Source: Pycnococcus provasolii (lineage: Eukaryota > Chlorophyta > Pseudoscourfieldiophyceae > Pseudoscourfieldiales > Pycnococcaceae). Taken from it: a DNA stretch of 64,000 nucleotides. The notes under the pieces are model-generated. The model was given only the letters and a program-made list of their open reading frames with translations. It was not told where the DNA came from and did no database searches. The position numbers were made by a program, and so were the translations under genes. How positions within the stretch are numbered: position 1 is the stretch's first letter; each line of letters opens with the position of its first letter. Below, in pieces: positions 10,047 through 18,100 of the stretch. Location of the stretch: assembly GCA_938743325.2 (NCBI GenBank), contig OW568887.1:62001-126000 (forward strand), given 5' to 3'.

Positions 10047-10835
10047 TTACGCCGCAACCTTCGTCGCGTTCTTGATTCCGGCGATGGCGTCAGCGTACGA
10101 CTCCGCACCGAAGACGGCGCTTCCGGCAACAATGGCGTTGGCACCAGCCTCGATAACCTTGTGCGCGTTCGCCGGGCTCACTCCGCCGTCCACCTCAATC
10201 CACGGGTCCACACCCGCATCCGCGCACATCTTTTTGATGGCCTTGATCTTCGCCACCTGGCTCTCAATGAAGCCCTGTCCGCCGAAGCCCGGGTTGACGG
10301 ACATGACGAGGATGAGGTCGACGCAGTCGAGCACCTCCTCGATGGCGCTGACGGGCGTTCCCGGGTTGAGCACGACACCAGACTTGACGCCAAGGTCCTT
10401 AATCTGGTTCAGCGTGCGGTGCAGGTGGATGGTCGCGGCACCCTCGCAGTGCACGGAGATGATGTCGCTTCCAGCCTTGGCAAAGTCGGCGACGCGGAGT
10501 TCCGGCTCGACAATCATGAGGTGCGTGTCGAGCGGCTTGTCGGTGATGGGGCGCAGCGCGTCGACGACGAGCGGTCCGATGGTGATGTTGGGAACGAACC
10601 GTCCGTCCATGACGTCGACGTGCACCCAGTCGCATCCCGCCTCGTCGATCGCCTTCACCTGCGCGCCGAGTTCGGCGAAGTTGGCGGAGAGGATGGATGG
10701 CGAGACGATGATATCCTTTTTGGAGAACTTGTCGACGCGCGCGCCGTCGCCCTGCGCGAGGACGCGGACGGAGCGGCAGGACCTGGTAGTACGCACGGCC
10801 GAGAGAGAGGGACGGGACAGAGAGAGGGGCGCCAT
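10047..10835 (-). CDS. RPE: Ribulose-phosphate 3-epimerase, plastid-type
   Basis: Interconverts ribulose 5-phosphate and xylulose 5-phosphate in the Calvin cycle and the pentose phosphate pathway. It is 262 residues. The first ~40 residues are Ser/Arg/Leu-rich without acidic residues, as in a chloroplast transit peptide. Then come the TIM-barrel signatures: [25 protein letters not shown] (metal His and Asp), [19 protein letters not shown] and EVDGGV (second catalytic Asp). All metal and acid/base residues that I can place are present. I took the ATG at 10835 because it opens the transit peptide; the frame is open a little further upstream. It is divergent from the BORCS6-like gene across a TTTGGGG/TTTAGGG tract. 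Confidence 0.95.
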   Translation of the reverse strand: MAPLSLSRPSLSAVRTTRSCRSVRVLAQGDGARVDKFSKKDIIVSPSILSANFAELGAQVKAIDEAGCDWVHVDVMDGRFVPNITIGPLVVDALRPITDKPLDTHLMIVEPELRVADFAKAGSDIISVHCEGAATIHLHRTLNQIKDLGVKSGVVLNPGTPVSAIEEVLDCVDLILVMSVNPGFGGQGFIESQVAKIKAIKKMCADAGVDPWIEVDGGVSPANAHKVIEAGANAIVAGSAVFGAESYADAIAGIKNATKVAA

Positions 10836-11117
10836 GGTTCGCAAAGAGGGAGGTATGACAGAGAGGAGAGAGAGGGGCCGGGGGGGACGAACAGGGGACT
10901 CGTTGAGTTGAGAATGAGAAATAGAACTAAACGCAGATATGCACAATAATCACACGGTTCACAACGCTTGCAGGAACAAACTCGGCATTCGGATAACTCT
11001 GCTCAGGTAACGGTATCCCCTTTGGCCCTTTCTTTTGTTGGGAATCTGCATCACTCTCGTTGTCTGACTTGACTCTCTCTGGGCGGGGCTGGGCGGGGCA
11101 GACAGGGCGGGGCAAGT

Positions 11118-11192
11118 TAAAGGTTTTGGTTTGGGGGTTTGGTTTGGGGGTTTAGGGTGTTTGGGGGTTTGGGGTTTGGGGGTTTGGGATTC
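11118..11192. promoter_or_regulatory. TTTGGGG/TTTAGGG-like tract in the RPE/BORCS6 divergent intergene
   Basis: G-rich repeats of the form TTTGGGGG with one TTTAGGG, lying between divergent RPE and the BORCS6-like gene. This is the plant-type telomere unit in degenerate form, unlike the TTAGGG units elsewhere in the window. Confidence 0.5.
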
Positions 11193-11372
11193 CCTTTGGG
11201 ATTCTCGGCGTTTTTCCAGGTGCGTTTTCCCCTCGGCGTTCACGTGCACGTGCGTGTTTTGTGCGCTTCTGATATTTATTGGCATATACCTTCGAAGAAT
11301 TCTTCCTCGAGCGAGCGCCAAGTGCAGCGCCAAGTGCAGTGCCAAGAAGAGCAGAGAAGTTTGGGGGTTGCC

Positions 11373-11807
11373 ATGGCTTCCAACCAGCGAACCAGCGTCT
11401 TGCATGAAAGTCGTTCCACTCCGCCACAACTGCAGCAGGTACAGGTACAGCAGCAAGACGCCGCACAAACTCAAGACACACCTCACCACGTCGACTTCCA
11501 CAGCGTCGCGGCCATCGTCGCGCGCATCGAACAGGACTGCCAAACGCTCGCGAACGGATTCGAGCAGGTCGTTCACGCGTACACAAAGTCGCTACAGGAG
11601 TCGGCAGTATCCACCGCGAAGCACCTAGAAATACAGGAAAGGGCCGCCGTGGGAATGGGACAAGACGCGCAGGCTTGCGCAGCAGCGGCGGACGCTCTCG
11701 TCGCGCAGTGCCAACGTCTCAGAGCGCGCGTCGGGGAAATTGAACACCTCGCGGACAGGGCACACGAGCTGCGAGACGCCGTCGACGCACTGTCAAAACA
11801 CGTCTGA
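11373..11807 (+). CDS. Small helical protein, BORCS6-like
   Basis: A 144-residue protein. The first ~45 residues are Gln-rich and probably disordered; the rest is one or two long amphipathic helices. The C-terminal pattern (a Cys, then repeated Leu heptads, ending DRAHELRDAVDAL) resembles BORCS6/lyspersin, a subunit of the BORC complex that couples lysosomes to ARL8 and kinesin. BLOC-1-type subunits look similar and cannot be excluded. I chose the ATG at 11373, which follows a CC context and opens the Gln-rich leader. It converges on MED8 with a 72-bp gap. Confidence 0.5.
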   Translation: MASNQRTSVLHESRSTPPQLQQVQVQQQDAAQTQDTPHHVDFHSVAAIVARIEQDCQTLANGFEQVVHAYTKSLQESAVSTAKHLEIQERAAVGMGQDAQACAAAADALVAQCQRLRARVGEIEHLADRAHELRDAVDALSKHV

Positions 11808-11879
11808 GGACACCTTGTAAGAAGTAAAAGAAAAGGATGTGTACATTACGTTTTGTTTTTGGTACTAGTGTAAAGAGAA

Positions 11880-12392
11880 CTACCGACGTCCCGTGCCAGC
11901 AAGTCCGGCACGTTCGCGGCAGGGTCCTGAGGGATCAAGTGGACCGCCACGTGCAAGCAACGAGTCCACCGCGGTGTTGATGGCGTCAATTCTTGCGCTC
12001 GTCGCCTCGTAGGCTGCTGACACATCCGCAGCCGCAGCGCCATCCACCGCGCTTTCCGTTCCCGGAAGAGGGTTCGTCGACAGCAGCCACGGCAAGTTGT
12101 TGGCGTCCGCCTCACTCTGGATCAAAACAGGGTGTGCCGTCCAGTGTCTGAGCGCAGGTCTCGAAGCGTCCGCGAGCGCGCGCATCTCCACTCCCACCAC
12201 CTCCAAGGCATTCAGCACGTCTTGGTGCTGCTGCTGTGTCGCAGACGCGTCCAACGCCGTGGCTGTCTCTAGCTGCCTGACGTTCTCCGTGAGCCTGTGT
12301 ATCTTCAGCAACACGTCGTTGGCGCGCGCGCGCACCACGGACAGGTTTCCTCCACCAGGCTGTGGTGACAGCACCGTCTCGGCCGCCGACAT
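11880..12392 (-). CDS. MED8: Mediator complex subunit 8
   Basis: Probable MED8, a head-module subunit of Mediator that bridges activators and RNA polymerase II. It is 170 residues. The order of features fits plant MED8: an N-terminal helix (SVVRARANDVLLKIHRL), a spacer, a second helix beginning QDVLNALEVVGVEM, and then a segment with P-x-L near NNLPWLLSTNPLPGTE that matches the plant motif ending in LLPEMET. A final helix is followed by a Gly/Arg-rich tail. Similarity is by pattern, so the call is moderate. Confidence 0.6.
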   Translation of the reverse strand: MSAAETVLSPQPGGGNLSVVRARANDVLLKIHRLTENVRQLETATALDASATQQQHQDVLNALEVVGVEMRALADASRPALRHWTAHPVLIQSEADANNLPWLLSTNPLPGTESAVDGAAAADVSAAYEATSARIDAINTAVDSLLARGGPLDPSGPCRERAGLAGTGRR

Positions 12393-12448
12393 TAGGACAA
12401 TGAAACGAATGAGGTTTTTCCAGCAAAAACCGTCGGGAGGAGCGGGAT

Positions 12449-12520
12449 TTGCCTGGGGAACCGTCGTAGGACTTTTGTCAGCAAATGGGATGAAAATTGG
12501 GAACTTGGGGATCCCGGTCG
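12449..12520 (+). repeat. Dispersed repeat copy ending GGATCCCGGTCGCGCC
   Basis: Begins with TTTGCCTGGGGAACCGTCGT and ends with TTGGGGATCCCGGTCGCGCC. Both ends recur in the same order at 62254-62356, where the internal part differs in length. The start block also appears alone near 22180. It looks like a short non-autonomous element or satellite relic. Confidence 0.55.
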
Positions 12521-13132
12521 CGCCTTTTTCCGAACTGATTGTTTGTCAGTCGGAGACATTTACGAGTCTTTGAGGTGGTGACGACGCATGAGGTGTGGAT
12601 GCAAGGCAGGAGTGCGACGGTTGCTATTACCGCCCAACGCTACGATGCGACAAGTGCGACGAAGAGGTGACCAGGCAGTGACCACTACGTGCATCCACCG
12701 ACCACCATCTCCAACAAGGGCAGAGCGTCGGCCGTCGGGTGCACATGCAATTCCTCCTACGCAAACCATTGGCGCAATCGCCGTTCGGAGATCATCGCAA
12801 TCGGCGAGGAGCGTGGAATGGAGACCACGCGTCGCACGAGACGGATGAGAACTTGCTGCCATCGGCAATCCGGAGAAACGCTGACACGGCGGAATGCCGG
12901 AATCGCGGCGCCGGGCGGTGATTCTTTTTCTATCGCCTACAAGCTCCGTACCAAATGCTCTGCCGCTTTTCGTACGCCGCTTGCACTCTACTTCTCGCAG
13001 CATTCCACGCCGCCATCCCTTCAACACCTCATCGACTATGGAGCACGCTTAGCTTCCAGCGGCGTCGACTTAACAATCAAGAGAGGTTCCTAAAAGAAGA
13101 AAGAAAAACCAAAAAGAAAAGCCAAAGAAAAA

Positions 13133-13150
13133 GGTTAGGGTTAGGGTTAA
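13133..13150 (+). repeat. Short TTAGGG tract
   Basis: Three consecutive TTAGGG units lying downstream of the ARL6 3' end. It is one of few such tracts that is not in an obvious divergent promoter. Confidence 0.7.
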
Positions 13151-13614
13151 CCGTAACAGTCTTGCATGAAAAGGCGCACGCCGTGCGATCATAAGTACTG
13201 TCCTCGAGAAGCGGTGCTTCGTCTTTCCGGCACCAACAAGACATGGCGCGTATTGCGCGGCTCACCGAGCACAACAAATGCGGTGGGCACCAGTACTTGA
13301 CTACTTGACGGCAAGCGTCGTCGCAGATGCCATACACGATGCGGTAAAAAAAACGATAGAGCAATTTCCGTCAGCACCATCGCCCGCCAGCGACGCAACC
13401 TGCGGGAGCCGGAGCAAACGAGCTAGTCGAGCTGAGCACCCCGGTGTCCGACCTCGAGAAGGCGGATGCACTAGTAGGGGGAAGAAATACTCACCATGAA
13501 TTCTCCTATTTGGTACGTACACGCACCTAGCCACAGCTTTGTTCACAAGTGAAGAGTAGTATTACACAAACGGCTTTATTTTTTACATGTGGCACGTGCT
13601 TCGCACGCTTCTCA

Positions 13615-14190
13615 CTACTTTGGTTTTGCCACGCCGAGTAGCCACCGCACGCCGTCGTCCACACCCTCCCTTTTCGCCGCCGAGCAGCTTTGTATTCGCC
13701 AAGACCTCGTCGCGCCCAGCTCCGTGTCAAGTTTTAGGCTTGAGGCGACGTCGGCTGGCGCAGCGGCGTGCATAAGGTCCATCTTGTTGGCGCACACCAG
13801 TATGGGTAGTTTGTTAGGCAAGCCGCTCGCGACGCTCTTCAGCGCGCCGTGCGCCTCCTCGAATCTCGTGTGGTCCGCAGCATCGACAACGAAGAGCACG
13901 GCATCCGTCTCATTGTAGTACGCCGTCCAGAGCTTATGGTACAGCCTCTGGCCAGACATGTCGACGACCGCGAGCTTGCTTTTTCCGAGCTCAAACTTCT
14001 CGACGGAGAATCCGAGCGTGGGTGCGATTTCGCCAGGTGTTTGCGCCGCCGTTCCTTTCGCTTCGTTCGCCGACGCGCGCAGCGAGTGCACGAGCGTCGT
14101 TTTCCCGCTGTTGTCTAGTCCGACGACGAGCAGGCGCAGTTTTGCCTTCTTGAGTCCGAGCGCGACGAGCAGACGCCGCACGACACCCAT
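13615..14190 (-). CDS. ARL6: ADP-ribosylation factor-like 6 / BBS3
   Basis: Small GTPase that recruits the BBSome to membranes for ciliary traffic. It is 191 residues from MGVVRRLL. It has the P-loop GLDNSGKTT, a threonine switch I followed by the ARL6-specific LGFSVEKFELG (human: IGFSIEKF), the G3 box DMSGQ, the LW-x2-YY block after it, and the G4 box NKMD. The C-terminal pattern W-x-I-x2-C...GVDDGVRWL also matches ARL6. I chose the ATG at 14190, because Gly2 and the amphipathic helix then sit where the family has them. The frame is open 34 codons upstream but that part is unlike ARL proteins. It lies head-to-head with IFT172. Confidence 0.9.
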   Translation of the reverse strand: MGVVRRLLVALGLKKAKLRLLVVGLDNSGKTTLVHSLRASANEAKGTAAQTPGEIAPTLGFSVEKFELGKSKLAVVDMSGQRLYHKLWTAYYNETDAVLFVVDAADHTRFEEAHGALKSVASGLPNKLPILVCANKMDLMHAAAPADVASSLKLDTELGATRSWRIQSCSAAKREGVDDGVRWLLGVAKPK

Positions 14191-15108
14191 GGTGGGGCAA
14201 CAGTGTGACGAGTGATGTTTGGCGCGGCGTGAGGCCTTGGGCAGTTTGAACTTACCAAACAAGCCAGGACGATCCCGCGGGAGGAGGACCACCTTGCTAC
14301 TGACTGACTAAAACGACTTTTTACGCCCGATGGGTGCTGTTTTATAAGGTTATTTATCGCGACCCCGAAGGTGGTCAAGATTACCATACCGTAGGGTAGG
14401 AATACCAGGCTGCCATCAGCGAAAATGAAATGAATGCGGGCAAGGTTGAGAGTTGAGGTGGGCAGTCAAGGCGCTTGAGGTTGCAAGGCGAAGAACGGCC
14501 GGCCGGGTGCCACAATAGTCTAATGTGGCCGGCCCCCTTGTGCAGCAGCCTTGCCCTGCAGAACCTTCCCTGCACGGCTGGAGCTCTCAGCTCTGGTGTC
14601 TCGCACTTGGCAAGTCGGCAAGTCCCAGACTCCCAGGCCGGCCTCCAGGTGAACCTGATAGGTACGCTACCATGGAGCTTTCCCCTTTCCCCTTTCCCGT
14701 CTGCCCGTTCAAACCAACGAAAACTCGGAGACTCTCCAAAGTCCAACCAAAGCCTTTGATGCATGCAAAGTGTCAAAGCCCATTACAAACAGAACAAGCC
14801 AGAACAAGAATACTGTAATAAGCCGCGGCCCGCTTGAGAGCCTTGAGGAGGAGAGGAGAGCAACCCCACCTAACCTTACCTTTAAAGTTTAGAAAAAACC
14901 ATAGGACCACTCGCAGGTCCCATCCAACGACAACGACGGATCCCCCTCTCCCTTCTCCCCCTGCTCTTCTGACCTGGGGGAGAGTTCAGTTCGGTTCTCC
15001 AAGGGACCGACCCGTTGGCGCCATTGGCCTGCTTCTCCCCCTGTTCATTCCACTTTGCCTGCTTTTGCCCACCTCAGCTTCGGGCCGCGCATAACTCGCC
15101 TCGGCACC
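14191..15108. promoter_or_regulatory. Shared upstream region of ARL6/BBS3 and IFT172
   Basis: About 0.9 kb between two divergent cilium genes, probably a bidirectional promoter. It contains GGCCGGC patches near 14500-14540 and 14636, a CCCAGACTCCCAGG block near 14625 that recurs near 22105, a CCTAACCTTACCTTTAAAG stretch near 14867, and a CT-rich tract before the IFT172 start. No gene was seen inside. Confidence 0.5.
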
Positions 15109-18100
15109 ATGCACGTCAGGCACTCGAAGACCATCCTGCCGCCCACCGAGGGCATATCCAAAGTCGCGTCACTCGCATGGGCGCCCAACTCCAGGAGACT
15201 CGCGGCCGTTACCGCTGATCGCATCGTGCACCTCTTCGACGACAACGGGGAAAGAAAGGACAAGTTCTCAACCAAACCTAGCAACGCGCAGGGGCCGAAG
15301 AACTATGCGGTGAGAAGCATGGCGTTCTCGCCGGACAGCACAAAGCTGGCCATCGCGCAGAGCGACAACATCGTCTTCGTCTACAAGCTAGGAGTCAACT
15401 GGGGAGACAAAAAGTCCATCTGCAACAAATTCCTGCAGGCGTCGCCCGTGACGTGCGTCTGCTGGCCATCCACGAGGCCTCACGAGGTGGTGTTCGGGCT
15501 CGCAGAAGGACGCGTCAAGGTGGGACAGCTCAAGACTAACAAACCCGCCAGGCTCTACGAGCACCCGGAGGGAAGCTACGTCGTCTCCGTCTGCACGTCC
15601 GTCGACGGCGGGTCCATCCTCAGCGGACACGCGGACGGCTCCATGTGGAGGTTTGGTTTCGAGGACGGATCGGCGCCGAGCGGGAGGTTCGCGCAGCACC
15701 CGTGCGTGCCGTACGGACTCGCGTGGGGACACTCCATCGTCGCGGCGGGAAACGACCGCAAGGTGGTGTTCTACGGACGCGACGGCGCCGTCGTGCAGAC
15801 GTTCGACTACTCCAACGAAAAGAGCGTTGGGCCGTTCACGTCCGCGTGCTTCAACCCCAGCGGCGAGACGTGCGCCGTTGGCACGAAGGATAGGTTCATG
15901 CTGTTCACGTACTCCGCTCGACGCGGTGCGTGGGAGGAGTCGGGCACGAAGGTGGTCGATAACATGCTCTCCGTCACCAGCTTCGGGTGGAAGCCGGATG
16001 GTTCTAAGCTCGCCGTCGGCGCGCTGTGCGGCGGCGTGGACCTGTACGACACTTGCGTGCGCAAGGTGGTGTACCGCAGCGCGTTCGAGTACACGTACGT
16101 CTCCACGAGCCAGGTGATCGTCAAGAGAATCGCGACGGGAAGTCGCATCGTGCTGAAGAGCCACTTCGGGTACGCCATCAACAAGATTCAGGTGTACGAC
16201 GACAGGTTCCTCGTCGGGCGAACGGCCGAGACGCTGCTATGCGGCGACATGGAGACGTGCAAGCTCTCGGAGATTCCGTGGAATGGCAGTGGGCAGGAGA
16301 GGTTCTTCTTCGACTCTCAGCAAGTGTGCATGGTGTACAACGCAGGCGAGCTGAGCCTCGTCGAGTACGGGCGCAACGAGGTGATTGGAACATGCCGCAC
16401 GGAGCACATGTCGCCATTCCTCATCTCGGTGCGAATCAACGAGGCTCGCGGCGACTTTGCGAGCTCCAAAAAGGTGGCGTACCTTCTCGACCTTCACACC
16501 ATTCGCGTCCACGACCTCGAGACGACCATGGCGGCGGGAACCATCAGCCACGATTCGCGAATCGACTGGCTGGAATTGAACGAGCGTGCGAGCCACCTGC
16601 TCTTCCGCGACAAGAAGAGGCGCCTTCACCTCTACGATATTGCCAAGGCTGAACGCACGACGCTGCTGTCGTACTGCTCGTACGTGCAGTGGGTGCCAGG
16701 CTCGGATGTCGTCGTGGCACAAAACCGTGGAAACCTCTGCGTGTGGTACTCGATCAGCGCGCCCGACCGCGTGACGCAGTTCCCGATCCGTGGCGAGGTG
16801 GAGGATATCGAGCGCGCCAACGGGCGCACCGAGGTTGTGGTCGACGAGGGCATCAACACCGTGAGCTACGCTCTCGACGAGCAGCTGATCGACTTTGGAT
16901 CCGCGCTCGAGGCGAAGGACTACGACCGCGCGGTGGACATCCTCGACCCTCTCGAGAAGTCGCCCGAGACGGAGGCGATGTGGTCGAGGTTGAGCAGCCT
17001 CGCGCTCGACGACTCGAAGCTTCACATCGCCGAGCGCTGCTACGCTGCCATGGGAGATGTCGCGAAGAGCCGATACCTGCACAAGTTGCTCAAGGCTGGG
17101 CAGAGGGCGAGCGCAGACACGGGTGCCGCGGCGGCGGACGCCTACGAGGTGAAGGCTAAGCTCGCGATTCTGTCGAACCAGTGGAGTGTGGCGGAGGGCA
17201 TTCTTCTCGACCAGGGGCGAGTCGACGAGGCCATACAGATGTTCTGCGAGGCTCACCGCTACGACGACGCCATTCGCGTGGCTGAATCGAAGGGGCATCC
17301 CGAGACGGAGACGCTGAGGAGAAACCACTACCAGTGGCTCGTCGCGACAGGGCAGGAGGACAAGGCTGGCGACCTCAAGCGCAACGAGGGCGACCTCATG
17401 GCTGCCATCTCGCTGTACCTGAAGGGCGGCGTTCCAGGAAAGGCGAGCGATGCCATCGTGCTCGCAAACGACTCCGGAACTCCCGTGGAGGGCGGTCTCA
17501 TAGATACGGTGTCGAACGCGCTCGCGCGTGCGGGCATGAACGAAAAGGCTGGCGACTTCTACGAGTCTCTTGGCAAGCCGGTGCAGGCGCTGGAGTCGTA
17601 CAAGCAGGGTAAGGCCTTCTCGCGTGCGGTAGAGCTGAGCCGCCGCGAGTTCCCCAGCGAGGTGAAGAACCTGGAGGGACTGTGGGGCGACTGGCTCGTC
17701 AGCATGAGGCAGCACGACGCCGCGATCAACCACTTTGTCGAGGCTGGCGAGAGCATCAAGGCGATCGAGGCGGCGCTCGAGTGCCGCCAGTGGAACAAGG
17801 CTGTTCAGATCATGGAGTCACAGCCGCGCGAGGTGTCGCAGCCATTCTACGGCAAGCTCGCGAAGCAGTGCGAGGCGACGGGCAGCTACAACGAGGCGGA
17901 GAAGTACTACATCCGCGCGGGCATGCCGCAGGCGGCTGTGCAGATGCTCACCAACGCGGGTCTATTCGACCAGGCTCACAAGGTGGCGGTCTCGCATCTC
18001 ACGGACTCCGAGGCGTCGACGCTCTACACGCAGCGCGCGAGGGAGCTCGAGCAGGAGGGACGCTTGAAGGAGGCGGAGAAGATGTACGTCAGCGTCCGCG

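Larger units (their letters stand above)
12393..13614. other. Gene-poor stretch with repeat remnants
   Basis: No convincing gene. It includes a short repeat at 12449-12520 shared with 62.3 kb (listed separately), a TTAGGG tract at 13133-13150, and several short open frames on both strands without recognisable domains. A 23-codon frame near 12613-12679 encodes a C-x2-C-x7-C-x2-C pattern, which may be chance or the remnant of a zinc-binding peptide. Confidence 0.5.

Noticed and set aside
12560-13027. 155-codon minus-strand frame between MED8 and ARL6
   Set aside because: No domain, Arg-rich composition, overlapping frames on the other strand of similar size; treated as chance.
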